From CANKJK01 sp040081715 (GTDB taxonomy: Bacteria > Acidobacteriota > Vicinamibacteria > Vicinamibacterales > UBA2999), in NCBI GenBank assembly GCA_040081715.1, contig JBEBFY010000015.1, positions 27,800-91,799 of the forward strand: a stretch of DNA of 64,000 nt, in the 5' to 3' direction. The translations under genes and the position numbers were made by a program. This document shows, piece by piece, positions 44,398 through 53,225 of the stretch (position 1 is its first letter; the number at the start of each line of letters is the position of its first letter). The notes beneath the pieces are model-generated. The model did not search any database and had not been told where the DNA came from. It saw only the letters and a program-made list of their open reading frames with translations.

Positions 44398-45795
44398 ATG
44401 ACCACACACACATTCGTTCTGAGCGGCGTGCTGGCAGCCGGGCTCGCCAGCGCGTTTGCCCTCGCCCCTCGCACCGCCGCGCAGCAAGCCGCGGCATCGA
44501 CATGGAACGGCGCATTCACCGAGGCGCAGGCCACACGCGGCGATGCGCTGTTCGGCCGCTTCTGCGCCAATTGCCACAGCCGGGATCTCGCCGGCGGTGA
44601 CCGCGGACCGGCAGTCGCAGGACCAGGCTTCAGCGCGAAGTGGAGCGCGAAGCCGGTCATCGAGCTGCTGGGCTACATCCAGGGCGCCATGCCGCTGAAC
44701 GGCCCCGGCACGGTCGGCCGGCAGCAGAACGCCGACATCCTCGCGTTCATGTTGAAGAAGAGTGGTGCGACGGCTGGCGCCAAGGATCTCGCGCCATTCC
44801 CAGGCCCCGAGCCGCTCGAAGCGGCCGCACCGCCGCCCCCGGGACCGGTGGCGACACCGGTGACCACCCGCCTCGACGCCTACTACACCGAGAGCCAGGC
44901 GGCCCGCGGCAAGGCCGCGTTCAACAGGAACTGCCTCTACTGCCACGGCGTCGATCCGAAGCGCTCGACGCCGGCGGATCTCGTGTTCGCGCTGCCGAGC
45001 TCGTTCGCGGGCCACTTCCTCGAGCGCATCGTCAACGACAAGCGGGTGTATCCGAGCGTCTACGTGCTCTACAGCAAGTTTCAGAGCATGCCCGCCACCG
45101 ACACGCGCTCGATCACCAATCAGAACCGGGTCGATATCGCGGCCTACATCCTTCAGGCGAACGGCTATCCCGCCGGTGCGACGGAGATCCCGGTTGACGC
45201 CGACGCGATGCGGCTGATGAATCTGAACGAGCCGGGTTTTGAACCGGTCTTCAACGGGAAGGACATGACCGGCCTGCGGTTCCGGTACGGCAACCTCAAC
45301 GCGCCGCCGCCAGGCCAGCTCACGATCGAGAACGGCGTGATGGCCTGCGCGTGCAACGCCCACGGCGAGTGGGAAACCGTGAAGCGCTACAAGGACTTCA
45401 TCCTGAAGTTCGACATGCGCTTCGAGCGTCCGGCCGACTGGTCCGGAGACGATGAGCTGTTCAGCGGCGGCAGCGGCATCTACATCCTCGGGCGGCCCAC
45501 CGGCAACGGCAGCATCGAAGTGGAAGGGCGGCACCGCGACTTCCTGCAGCTCTTCGCCATCGGCGGCAAGGCGACGTGGACGCAGGATCTCGACGCCAAG
45601 CGCCGCGCGATCCGTCCCCTGGGCGAGTGGAACTCCGTGGAGATCGTCTCCAAGGGGCAGACGGTCAAGGTGTTCCTCAATGGCACGCTGGTGACGACCG
45701 CCACCGACCATGACTACACCGCGCCGGGACACATCAGGTTCCAATCCCAGGGCGCGAAGATGTACTGGCGCAACGTTCGCGTCCGGCCGGAGTAG
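44398..45795 (+). CDS. Di-cytochrome c fused to DUF1080 domain
   Basis: A 465-residue exported protein. Signal peptide, first heme site CANCH (~residue 57), a Pro/Ala linker, second heme site CLYCH (~residue 180), then a DUF1080 domain from ~residue 275 (PGFEPVFNGKDMTGLRFRYG) to the end (HIRFQSQGAKMYWRNVRVRP). It looks like a fusion of the two separate gene products at 27901-29510: the small cytochrome plus the cytochrome-DUF1080 protein. The ATG at 44398 begins a signal peptide. The cytochrome-PQQ gene follows 2 bases later. Confidence 0.87.
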   Translation: MTTHTFVLSGVLAAGLASAFALAPRTAAQQAAASTWNGAFTEAQATRGDALFGRFCANCHSRDLAGGDRGPAVAGPGFSAKWSAKPVIELLGYIQGAMPLNGPGTVGRQQNADILAFMLKKSGATAGAKDLAPFPGPEPLEAAAPPPPGPVATPVTTRLDAYYTESQAARGKAAFNRNCLYCHGVDPKRSTPADLVFALPSSFAGHFLERIVNDKRVYPSVYVLYSKFQSMPATDTRSITNQNRVDIAAYILQANGYPAGATEIPVDADAMRLMNLNEPGFEPVFNGKDMTGLRFRYGNLNAPPPGQLTIENGVMACACNAHGEWETVKRYKDFILKFDMRFERPADWSGDDELFSGGSGIYILGRPTGNGSIEVEGRHRDFLQLFAIGGKATWTQDLDAKRRAIRPLGEWNSVEIVSKGQTVKVFLNGTLVTTATDHDYTAPGHIRFQSQGAKMYWRNVRVRPE

Positions 45796-45797
45796 CC

Positions 45798-47633
45798 ATG
45801 CATGCTCGTGTGATGTGGGTCACTGTCGCCGCAGTGATCGCGGCCACGTCTTCAGCCAGGGTCCAGGCGCAGGGATTCACCGTGCCGGCGACGGCCCCGC
45901 TCGTGTACGCAGAGCGCTGCGCGTCGTGTCACGACAAGCCCGAGGCCTCCCGCGCGCCGAGCCTCGACGTGCTGCGCGCGAAAACACCGGAGGCCATCTA
46001 CGCGGCCATGACCACCGGCCCGATGCAGCCGCAGTCGAAGGACATGTCGGACGCCACGAAGAAGCTCCTGGCGGAATTCCTGTCCGGCCGCACGATGGGT
46101 ACGGCCGCGTCGGGTGACGCGTCGGCGATGCCGAACCGCTGCGCGCCGAAGCCGCTGGGCGATCCGCTCAAGGGCAACGGATGGAACGGCTGGGGCGTCG
46201 ACCTCGCGAACACGCGCTACCAGGAGAAGCCCGGGATCACCGCCGGCAAGGTGCCGCGGTTGACGCTCAAGTGGGCGTTCGGCTTCCCGAACGCGACATC
46301 CGCGTACGGGCAACCGGCGGTCATGGGCGGACGCGTGTATGCCGGGTCGGACGCCGGTTACGTGTACTCGCTCGACGCCGGCACCGGCTGCGTCTACTGG
46401 TCGTTCGCACCGAAGGCCGGCATGCGGACCGCGATCAGCGTGGGCCCCGTGAAGGGTCAGCGTAACAAGTACGCCGTCTACTTCGGCGACCTCAGAGCCA
46501 ACGTCTACGCCATCGACGCCGAGACCGGTGCGCTGCTCTGGACGCAGACGGCCGACACGCATGCCTTCGCGCGCATCACCGGCGCACCGGTTCTGCACGA
46601 CAACCGGCTCTATGTCCCGCTCGCCTCACTCGAAGAATCAGCGGGGGGCCTCCCGACCTATGAGTGCTGCACGTTCCGCGGGAGCATCGCTGCGTACGAC
46701 GCGAGTACCGGGAAGCCACTCTGGAAGACGCACACCATCGCGGAGCCACCGAAGCCGACGCGGAAGACGTCGCTCGGCACACAGATGTATGGACCGTCGG
46801 GCGGCGCGATCTGGTCCGCGCCGGCGATCGACGTGAAGCGCAAGCTGCTCTATGTGACGACCGGCGATGCGTACAGCGAGCCTGCCGACATCGCCACCGA
46901 CGCCGTCATGGCGATCGAGTTGGAGACGGGCGCGGTCCGATGGACCCAGCAGATGCTCGCGGGCGATGCGTGGCTCGTCGGGTGTGCGCAGGACCCTAAC
47001 GCACCCGGACGATCGGAGACTTGCCCGCAGAGCCAGGGGCCGGACGCCGACTTCGGGAGCAACGCGTCGCTCGTCAAGCTGCCCGGTGGCAAGGACATCG
47101 TCGTCGCGCAGCAGAAGTCGGCCGTTGTGTGGGGCGTCGACCCCGACAAGGGCACCGTGATCTGGTCCACGAAAATTGGCCGCGGCGGCCCGGTGCAGTT
47201 TGGCCACGCCACCGGCGACGGCCTCGGCTACTTCGCCGCGCCCGACCCGCGCGCCACCGACGAACTCGGCGGGCTGTGGGCGCTGAATCTCGCGACCGGT
47301 CAGAAGGTGTGGCGCACAGCCATCACGTGCAAGCCGGAGGACAAGGGCTGCACGTCCGCGCATCTCGGGGCGGTCAGCGCCGCGCCGGGCGTCGTCTTCG
47401 CGACCACGTCGGACGGCAAGGTGCGGGCCTATGGATCGGCCGACGGCAAGGTGATGTGGGAGTACAACACCGCCCGCGAGTACGAAGCCGTCAACCGCAT
47501 GCTGGCCAAAGGCGGCAACATCAGCGGTCCCGGCCCGGTGATCGTGGACGGGATGGTCTTCATCAGCTCGGGCTACTCCGCGATCGGCGGCCCCGGCCCT
47601 GGGAACGTGCTGCTGGCGTTTGAAGTGAAGTAG
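45798..47633 (+). CDS. Cytochrome c-PQQ propeller dehydrogenase (polyvinyl-alcohol-dehydrogenase-like)
   Basis: A 611-residue periplasmic quinohemoprotein. Signal peptide, N-terminal cytochrome c with heme site CASCH (~residue 42), then a PQQ propeller (residues ~125-611) with blades SLDAGTGCVYWSF, AIDAETGALLWTQ, AYDASTGKPLWKT, AIELETGAVRWTQ and ALNLATGQKVWRT. The vicinal cysteines in YECCTFRGSI match the disulfide of polyvinyl-alcohol dehydrogenases. Having its own heme, it can pass electrons to the di-cytochrome partner encoded just upstream. Substrate is unknown. Confidence 0.85.
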   Translation: MHARVMWVTVAAVIAATSSARVQAQGFTVPATAPLVYAERCASCHDKPEASRAPSLDVLRAKTPEAIYAAMTTGPMQPQSKDMSDATKKLLAEFLSGRTMGTAASGDASAMPNRCAPKPLGDPLKGNGWNGWGVDLANTRYQEKPGITAGKVPRLTLKWAFGFPNATSAYGQPAVMGGRVYAGSDAGYVYSLDAGTGCVYWSFAPKAGMRTAISVGPVKGQRNKYAVYFGDLRANVYAIDAETGALLWTQTADTHAFARITGAPVLHDNRLYVPLASLEESAGGLPTYECCTFRGSIAAYDASTGKPLWKTHTIAEPPKPTRKTSLGTQMYGPSGGAIWSAPAIDVKRKLLYVTTGDAYSEPADIATDAVMAIELETGAVRWTQQMLAGDAWLVGCAQDPNAPGRSETCPQSQGPDADFGSNASLVKLPGGKDIVVAQQKSAVVWGVDPDKGTVIWSTKIGRGGPVQFGHATGDGLGYFAAPDPRATDELGGLWALNLATGQKVWRTAITCKPEDKGCTSAHLGAVSAAPGVVFATTSDGKVRAYGSADGKVMWEYNTAREYEAVNRMLAKGGNISGPGPVIVDGMVFISSGYSAIGGPGPGNVLLAFEVK

Positions 47634-47733
47634 ATCAGCGCTTCCGTTGCTCCTTCACGCGACGCCGCGCGGTGGTCCGGAACGGCGTGGCCCTTGACAT
47701 GCTGGACAGACCTGGCGGGGATAGAATCGGCCG

Positions 47734-48123
47734 ATGTGGTCCACCGTCGAGTTGCGCTCCGCGCTTGAGGCGGTTCCCGAGTTGCAACTGGCCGTCATGT
47801 TCGGCTCGGCGGCCCGTGGCGCGCTTACCCGCGAGAGCGATCTGGACATTGGCATTCTCGGAGTCTCGCCGGCGCGCCTTCCTGACCTCGGGGTCCGCCT
47901 GGCGCGGATAGCTGGGCGGGACGCGGATCTTGTTGCGCTGGAAACCGCTCCGCCCTTGCTGCGATTCGAGATCGCTCGTGACGGCGTGCTGCTGCTGGAG
48001 CGCGACCCGGGCCAGTGGGCTGACGTCCGGGCGCGCGCCATGGTCGATTGGTGGGAGTGGGCACCGACGGCCCACCGGTTAGCCTCCGCCGCTATGGCCC
48101 GGTTGGAGCAGAAGGCGCGCTGA
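47734..48123 (+). CDS. mntA: MntA-type nucleotidyltransferase antitoxin
   Basis: A 129-residue minimal nucleotidyltransferase. The catalytic motif is FGSAARGALTRESDLDIGI, with Gly-Ser and two Asp intact. In MntA-HepT systems this enzyme neutralises the toxin by AMPylating its active-site Tyr. The stop shares a base with the hepT ATG (TGATG). TTGACA (47694-47699) and TAGAAT (47722-47727) occur upstream, but their spacing of 22 bases is too long for a normal promoter. Confidence 0.85.
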   Translation: MWSTVELRSALEAVPELQLAVMFGSAARGALTRESDLDIGILGVSPARLPDLGVRLARIAGRDADLVALETAPPLLRFEIARDGVLLLERDPGQWADVRARAMVDWWEWAPTAHRLASAAMARLEQKAR

Positions 48124-48542
48124 TGGTCCGCCGCGATGTGGCGAGAACCCGCGTGACCAGGGCGGCCGCGTGGCTCACTGATGCCGAAGGGCTGTTTGGC
48201 TCGGACGCTGAGTCGTTCGAAGCCGCGACCAAGGATCGTGACCTTGCGATCTTCTACCCCTTCCTGGCGCTCCAGGAATGCATCGATCTGGCGGCGCACT
48301 GGGTGGCGGACGCTGGGTGGGGAGCGCCAGACGACGCGGGTTCCGCGTTTGATGAATTAGCCTCCCGCGCCGCGATCTCGCGAGGGGTTGCCGACCGTAT
48401 GCGCGCGGGAGTCGGTCTTCGGAACCGGATCGCACATGGCTACGCCCTCCTGGACTACGGTCGGGTGCGCTCAGAAGCTCTGGAAGACATCCCTTCGCTC
48501 AAGGCGTTTCTTGCCTCGGTCGGCCGCGAAGCCGGTCTATAG
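48123..48542 (+). CDS. hepT: HepT-type HEPN toxin (RNase)
   Basis: A 139-residue HEPN-domain protein. The active site RNRIAHGY fits RX4HXY exactly, so both the RNase residues and the AMPylatable Tyr are present. FLALQECIDLAAHWVAD is the other conserved helix. It is translationally coupled to mntA. A tRNA-Glu gene on the opposite strand starts 34 bases after its stop; reported HepT activity is on RNA, including tRNA ends. Confidence 0.87.
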   Translation: MVRRDVARTRVTRAAAWLTDAEGLFGSDAESFEAATKDRDLAIFYPFLALQECIDLAAHWVADAGWGAPDDAGSAFDELASRAAISRGVADRMRAGVGLRNRIAHGYALLDYGRVRSEALEDIPSLKAFLASVGREAGL

Positions 48543-48575
48543 GACGAACGTGCGCGGCCAGGAGGTCGAGGGTAG

Positions 48576-48650
48576 TGGTAGCGGTACGGGGAATCGAACC
48601 CCGATTTAATGGTTGAGAACCATCCGTCCTAACCGTTAGACGATACCGCC
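48576..48650 (-). tRNA. tRNA-Glu (anticodon CTC)
   Basis: A complete tRNA on the minus strand: acceptor GGCGGTA pairing with TACCGCT (G-U at the first pair), D-arm region TCGTCTAACGGTTAGGAC, anticodon loop TTCTCAA giving CTC (codon GAG), and T-arm CGGGG-TTCGATT-CCCCG. The CCA end is encoded. Without CCA it spans 48579-48650. It supplies the substrate of the C5 heme pathway as well as translation. Confidence 0.95.
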
Positions 48651-48773
48651 AAAGGAGGGCCACCATACCGAGGCCGTCGGCATGGGTGAGAGCCTGTAAA
48701 TGGTACGCGATCCCCGCCGCCCCGTAAAGCCGCGGGCCCCGCCTGGGTAGCGTGGATGTTCGGGGGGCGTTCG

Positions 48774-50015
48774 CTACTGCGCCGGTTCGACCTTGAGAAG
48801 CGCCCCGTAGGCGGCGTCGGTCAGCAGGTACAGGTTGCCGTCCGGCCCCATCTTCACGTCGCGGATGCGCTGCTTCAGGTCCAGCAGCATCCACTCACGG
48901 TTGGTGTGCTGGCCCTTGGGGTTGAAGCTCACCCGTTCCAGGTGAGCGTAGGCCAGGGCGCCGACGAAGACATCGTTCTTCCACTTCGGGAACTTGTCGC
49001 CGGTATAGAAGGCCATGCCCGAAAGGGAGATGGCGGGGTTCCAGAAGATCTGCGGCGCTTCGAACTCCGGCATCTCCGCGTGCGACTTGAACGGCGTGCC
49101 GCCGTAGTCGCGGCCCTGGGAGACCACCGGCCAGCCGTAGTTCTTGCCGGGCAGCAGGATGTTGATCTCATCGCCGCCTTGCGGGCCGTTCTCGTTCTCG
49201 AAGATCGCGCCGGTCACAGGATGCACGGCGAGGCCGAGCACGTTCCGGTGGCCCATCGTGAAGATCTCGGGCTTGTAGCCGGCCTTGCCCACAAACGGGT
49301 TGTCCGCCGGCACGGTGCCGTCGTCCTTGAGGCGCAGCACCTTGCCCTGATGGTTGCCGCCGTCCTGGGCGCGGGCCGCCACGGGCACGGGCACGCCGAC
49401 GGCCATGTAGATCATGCCGTCCTTGCCGAACACGATCTTCGAGGCGAGGCCTGGCACTTCCTTCGGGGTATTCCACGGCGTGGTTACCAGCAGGTCCTTC
49501 ACGTCGGTGAGCGTCATGCCGTCCAGCCGGCCGCGGGCCAGCGTGATCGCCATGGTCCGGTCGGGTCCCGGCTTCGTGTAGGTCAGGTAGATGAGCTGGT
49601 TCTTCGCGAAGTCCGGGTGGACGGCGATGTCCATCAGGCCGTCGTAGAGCTTGGCCGTCACTGCAGGCACGCCGGCAATCGGCTGCGGCACGAGCACGCC
49701 GTCCTTCACCATGCGCAGCGTCCCGCTCTTCTCCGAAACGAGCATCGCGCCATTGGGGAGAAACGCCAGGGCAAAGGGACGCGAGAGCCCGTTGACGACG
49801 GTGGTGACCGTGATCTTGTGCTGTGCGGTGTCGAAAGTGGACGGCCCCGGCGGCAGCGGCACGAAGGTGCTCGGGCCGGTCGGGTAGAAGAACTTGGTGG
49901 CCGGGGGCTGTGCCTTGGGAGCCGCCGGCAGCGCCTCAAACGGGTTCTGGGCGAGGAGCGACCCGGCGCTGGCAACAAGGGCGGTCAGCGTGAGGACAGC
50001 GGCTGTGCGTGTCAT
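48774..50015 (-). CDS. Soluble PQQ-dependent sugar dehydrogenase (Asd/YliI-like)
   Basis: A 413-residue exported enzyme with signal peptide (AAVLTLTALVASAGSLLAQ) and a six-bladed GSDH-type propeller: VVNGLSRPFALAFLPNGAML, GLMDIAVHPDFAKNQLIYLT, GHRNVLGLAVHPVTGAIFEN, ENGPQGGDEINILLPGKNYG and IRDVKMGPDGNLYLLTD. These match aldose sugar dehydrogenases that use PQQ and Ca2+. His in AVHPDF corresponds to the catalytic base. Start at ATG 50015 positions the signal peptide. Confidence 0.92.
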   Translation of the reverse strand: MTRTAAVLTLTALVASAGSLLAQNPFEALPAAPKAQPPATKFFYPTGPSTFVPLPPGPSTFDTAQHKITVTTVVNGLSRPFALAFLPNGAMLVSEKSGTLRMVKDGVLVPQPIAGVPAVTAKLYDGLMDIAVHPDFAKNQLIYLTYTKPGPDRTMAITLARGRLDGMTLTDVKDLLVTTPWNTPKEVPGLASKIVFGKDGMIYMAVGVPVPVAARAQDGGNHQGKVLRLKDDGTVPADNPFVGKAGYKPEIFTMGHRNVLGLAVHPVTGAIFENENGPQGGDEINILLPGKNYGWPVVSQGRDYGGTPFKSHAEMPEFEAPQIFWNPAISLSGMAFYTGDKFPKWKNDVFVGALAYAHLERVSFNPKGQHTNREWMLLDLKQRIRDVKMGPDGNLYLLTDAAYGALLKVEPAQ

Positions 50016-50108
50016 GGCCGTCCATGATACGGGGTGCCGCGGACTCGCGTTCCGGATGCCGGTCTCCGCCGTCAGCGCACCGCGGCGCCGCCAGCACATC
50101 GTAGGTTG

Positions 50109-50663
50109 CTAACGTCGGGCTGACCGGGCGCCGTCGCGGTAGCCGCCCTCGTAGCCCTGCCGGAATCCATCCCGGTAGTTGCGACGGTAGGCATCTCGCG
50201 GCCCGTAGTCGCGGAAGTATCCGGCGTCCCCGTCCCGGTAGGCACCCTCTCGTGTGGGGTCGTACCGGTCGCGGTCGTTGCCGTCGTCGAATCCGCGGCG
50301 ATAGCCATCCGACTGACCGCGCGCGTACGCGGGATCCGGCTGGACGGCCCTGGGCGCCAACGGGCCGCGAGGAGAGGGCGCCAGATGGGCAGCGCGCTCG
50401 CTGGTGAAACCGGCCCGATAGCCGTCGGCATAGCCGCGCCCCGCTTCTCCACGCCGGCCACGCTGCGGGCCCCGCTGATCGAGGGCCGGCGGCCGTCCCC
50501 GCCGCGCATCCCGGACGCCCTCCTGGTAGCCGCGCTCGTAACCCTGGTCGTAGGGCGCCAACCGTTGCACATCCGGCCGCCACGGCCTGGGCTGGGCAAG
50601 CGCCTCTGCCCCTCCAAGGAGGGAGAGCATCAGGGCGACGAGGATCGAAGGGAGGTATCGCAT
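50109..50663 (-). CDS. Exported Gly/Tyr/Arg/Asp repeat protein
   Basis: A 184-residue protein of unknown function. Signal peptide (SILVALMLSLLGGAEALAQ), then a low-complexity region with irregular repeats of the form G-[YF]-x-x-G: YDQGYERGYQEGVRDA, GYADGYRAGF, SDGYRRGFDDGN, NYRDGFRQGYEGGYRDG. The rest is Arg- and Asp-rich. Such YxxG motifs occur in glycine-zipper-like or surface-coat proteins. A purine-rich ribosome site precedes the ATG at 50663. No partner gene is adjacent on the same strand. Confidence 0.7.
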   Translation of the reverse strand: MRYLPSILVALMLSLLGGAEALAQPRPWRPDVQRLAPYDQGYERGYQEGVRDARRGRPPALDQRGPQRGRRGEAGRGYADGYRAGFTSERAAHLAPSPRGPLAPRAVQPDPAYARGQSDGYRRGFDDGNDRDRYDPTREGAYRDGDAGYFRDYGPRDAYRRNYRDGFRQGYEGGYRDGARSARR

Positions 50664-50816
50664 GGTCCTTCTTCGTGGTGCAACGCCCTCCATTGTGCAA
50701 GCGGCAGGCCATCGCCGGGAAGCGCCGATCCGCCCGGATCCAGCCGAACTCTCCCGGATCCTGTCCTCGGCCGGCGTCACTCGCACCCGCGCTATCCTCG
50801 CGAGGTGCCACCGCTG

Positions 50817-51839
50817 ATGATACGCACGCTCCGCACTATTGACGCACACGTGGCGGGGCAGGGCCTTCGCCTGGTGACCGAGGGGCTCCCGACGCCCTCC
50901 GGGTCCACCATGATCGGGAAACAGGAGTGGATGGCGGAGCACGCGGACGGCCTGCGGGCCTCGCTCCTCCGGGAGCCCCGTGGCCATGAGGGGATGACTG
51001 GCGCCTGCTTCACCCTGCCGGTCTCGGCCGAGGCGCATGCCGGCGTGCTGTTCATGCATGGCGATGGTTACGCCGGGCTCTGCGGGCACGGGCTCATCGG
51101 TGCCGTGACCATCGGGATTGAAAAGGGCCTGCTGTTCGACCGCGCGGCCGATACTGCCCGCGAGCGCACGGTGCGCCTGGACACCGTCTGCGGCGTGCTC
51201 TCCGCGAGAGCCCGGCTGTCACCGGACGGGCGCGTGGAAGCCGTGGCGGTGACGCTGCCTCCCGCGCTGGTGGTGGCCGCTGGTCATCCGCTTCAGGCCG
51301 GCGGGCGCACGGTGCGCGTGGATATTGCCTGGTGCGGCGCGTTCTACGCGATTGTCGACGCCGAGTCCGCGGGCCTCGTGCTCGATGCGTCTGGATTGCC
51401 GGAGCTCAGCCGGGCTGGCCTGCGGATCGCGGAAGCGCTCTCGAACTCCGCAGTGCTGAGGCATCCCGAAGAGGGCGCCAGTGCCCGCCTCGACGCTGGC
51501 CTCGACGCCGTTGTCTTCACCGGTCCTCCGCGTGCGGAGGACGCGCACCTCGTCAGCGCCGCCGTGTTCACCGACGGGGCCGTGGATCGATCACCGTGCG
51601 GGGGTGCGACGGCCGCCGTCATGGCGGTGCTCGACGCGATGGGGCTGATGCTCGGTGACGCGCCGTTCGTGCACGAAAGCCTGATCGGCACCCGGTTCAC
51701 AGGCCGGATTGTGGGCCGGACGGAAGCCGGAGGCATTCCGGCCGTGGTGCCCGAGATCGAGGGCGAGGCCTGGATTACCGGCGAGCACACCTTTCACGTG
51801 GACGAGCGTGACCCGCTGCGCGAGGGGTTTCGCTTCTAG
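50817..51839 (+). CDS. Proline racemase / 4-hydroxyproline 2-epimerase family protein
   Basis: A 340-residue enzyme. Both catalytic cysteines are present, in GYAGLCGHGLIGAVT and DRSPCGGATAAVM; a Cys at both places indicates racemase or epimerase rather than trans-3-hydroxyproline dehydratase, which has Thr at the second. The N-terminal MIRTLRTIDAHVAGQGLRLV is also typical. Substrate (proline or hydroxyproline) cannot be told. The ATG at 50817 is chosen; upstream sequence in frame lies antisense to another gene. Confidence 0.9.
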   Translation: MIRTLRTIDAHVAGQGLRLVTEGLPTPSGSTMIGKQEWMAEHADGLRASLLREPRGHEGMTGACFTLPVSAEAHAGVLFMHGDGYAGLCGHGLIGAVTIGIEKGLLFDRAADTARERTVRLDTVCGVLSARARLSPDGRVEAVAVTLPPALVVAAGHPLQAGGRTVRVDIAWCGAFYAIVDAESAGLVLDASGLPELSRAGLRIAEALSNSAVLRHPEEGASARLDAGLDAVVFTGPPRAEDAHLVSAAVFTDGAVDRSPCGGATAAVMAVLDAMGLMLGDAPFVHESLIGTRFTGRIVGRTEAGGIPAVVPEIEGEAWITGEHTFHVDERDPLREGFRF

Positions 51840-52160
51840 CTACAGCCCGAGCTGCGTGCGGGCGAGACGGTCGAGCAGTGCCGGCAGGCGTTCACCGTCC
51901 AGCGCAAAGCCCTCCGCGGCACCCGCCCACGAGAGCTTGAAGCTTCGGGAGAGCGCGGACACCCAGATCTGCCGCACCGGTGCGTTGGGGCTCACGATGA
52001 ACTTAGCGGGCTTCGGCTCCTCGAAGATCACCTGCAGCACACCGTTCTGCAGCTCGACTTCGAAGTCTTCGGCATCGGCCAGCGGGAGCAGTGACTTCTG
52101 CGCGCTCTCGATCGCGTTGTCGGCTTCCATCCGGAATTCCTGATCGGTCAGTTCGGCCAT
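51840..52160 (-). CDS. cyaY: Frataxin / CyaY iron-binding protein
   Basis: A 106-residue alpha/beta protein. Acidic N-terminal helix (LTDQEFRMEADNAIESAQKS), sheet segment FEVELQNGVLQVIFEEP, the conserved VSPNAPVRQIWVSA and the strand SRSFKLSWAG together match the CyaY/frataxin fold and length. CyaY regulates iron supply in iron-sulfur cluster assembly. The stop abuts the convergent racemase gene; the gene lies 12 bases after the second VWA gene and may share its promoter. Confidence 0.88.
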   Translation of the reverse strand: MAELTDQEFRMEADNAIESAQKSLLPLADAEDFEVELQNGVLQVIFEEPKPAKFIVSPNAPVRQIWVSALSRSFKLSWAGAAEGFALDGERLPALLDRLARTQLGL

Positions 52161-52172
52161 CGGTCCCCCAGC

Positions 52173-53099
52173 CTACTCCTTCGATGCGATGTAGGACTTG
52201 CGGGCGCGGCCCGTGAAGCCCGGCCTCTTCATCCGCAGCTCCAGCTTGTGCTCCTTGCCATCGAGCACGGCGGGTGAGAACCCGAGCGTGTACTGGCTGT
52301 GCAGCTCCTGCGCCACGCGCGAGAAGGTCGGCCCCAGGTCGTCCGTCTTCTTCAGCTCGAAGTAGCCGCCGCCGGTTTCTTCCGCCAGCTTCCTCAGGCC
52401 GCGGTCCGGTTGCGACCGCACGCGCCGCTGCCCGTTGAAGTACTCGGACTCGAGGCCGATCGCGTAGACCATGATCTCGCTCTCGCGCGCCCGCGTGAGC
52501 GTGTCGCCGAGGCCGCGCCTGCTGGCGGTGTCGTCCCCGTCGGTGAACACCAGCACCACCTTCCGGCTCTTCACGCCGTCGAGCGTCGCCATGCTTTCCC
52601 AGATGGCGTCATAGAGGCGCGTGGGGTTGCCGAACTGCAGGTCCTTGAGGGCGCCGATCAGGTCGTCCCGGTCGTTGGTGAACGTCCCGCTGAACTGGAT
52701 CTTGTCGTTGAAGGCGCCGACCTGGCCCTTGTCGGCCGGCAGCATCCGGATCAGGAACTGCTCAGTGGCACGGTTCAGCAGGTCCAGGCTTCCGGTCATA
52801 CTCGCGCTTGTGTCGAGCATCACCACGACGGTGAAGGGCGTGACCTCACTCTGGAAGAGCGTAATGTCCTGCGGTTTGCCGTTGTCGAGGATGGAAAAGT
52901 CCGCCTGATCCAGCCCCGGAACCAGCCGCCGTTCGGCATCAGTTACCGTGGCGACGACAGGCACAACGCGAGTGCCCGCCTTGAAGGTGGTGGGCTCCTG
53001 CGCGGTGACTGCAGCACCTGGGAGGACGGCACCCAGGGCGGCACCCAGGATGGCGCCGAGCGCGGTCAACGACGTCAGAACGCGGGCCGTGGTGGTCAT
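52173..53099 (-). CDS. Secreted VWFA-related acidobacterial domain protein (copy 2)
   Basis: A 308-residue exported VWA protein, identical in length to the one at 8140-9066 and similar throughout: signal peptide, VVPVVATVTDAERRLVPGLD beta region, MIDAS VVMLDTSASMTGSL and FTDGDDTASRR, and the C-terminal LHSQYTLGFSP block (copy 1: LASQYVLGYTS). A paralogue from the same family; function unknown. Followed by cyaY on the same strand. Confidence 0.85.
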   Translation of the reverse strand: MTTTARVLTSLTALGAILGAALGAVLPGAAVTAQEPTTFKAGTRVVPVVATVTDAERRLVPGLDQADFSILDNGKPQDITLFQSEVTPFTVVVMLDTSASMTGSLDLLNRATEQFLIRMLPADKGQVGAFNDKIQFSGTFTNDRDDLIGALKDLQFGNPTRLYDAIWESMATLDGVKSRKVVLVFTDGDDTASRRGLGDTLTRARESEIMVYAIGLESEYFNGQRRVRSQPDRGLRKLAEETGGGYFELKKTDDLGPTFSRVAQELHSQYTLGFSPAVLDGKEHKLELRMKRPGFTGRARKSYIASKE

Positions 53100-53225
53100 G
53101 TGACACTGAGCTTAGCAATGGCTGTTCCGTGCGCCTAACCCTACGAATCCACCCTCTTTTGGAGTACTTTCAGACGCCCGTGTCCACGTCCGATGGCACT
53201 CACCGGATGTTCAGAGGTGTTCTCG

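Noticed and set aside
47694..47727. TTGACA and TAGAAT upstream of mntA as a promoter
   Set aside because: Spacing is 22 bases, well outside the 16-18 usable by sigma-70.
50816..51839. Trans-3-hydroxy-L-proline dehydratase for the proline racemase-family gene
   Set aside because: Both active-site cysteines are present; the dehydratase has Thr in place of the second.
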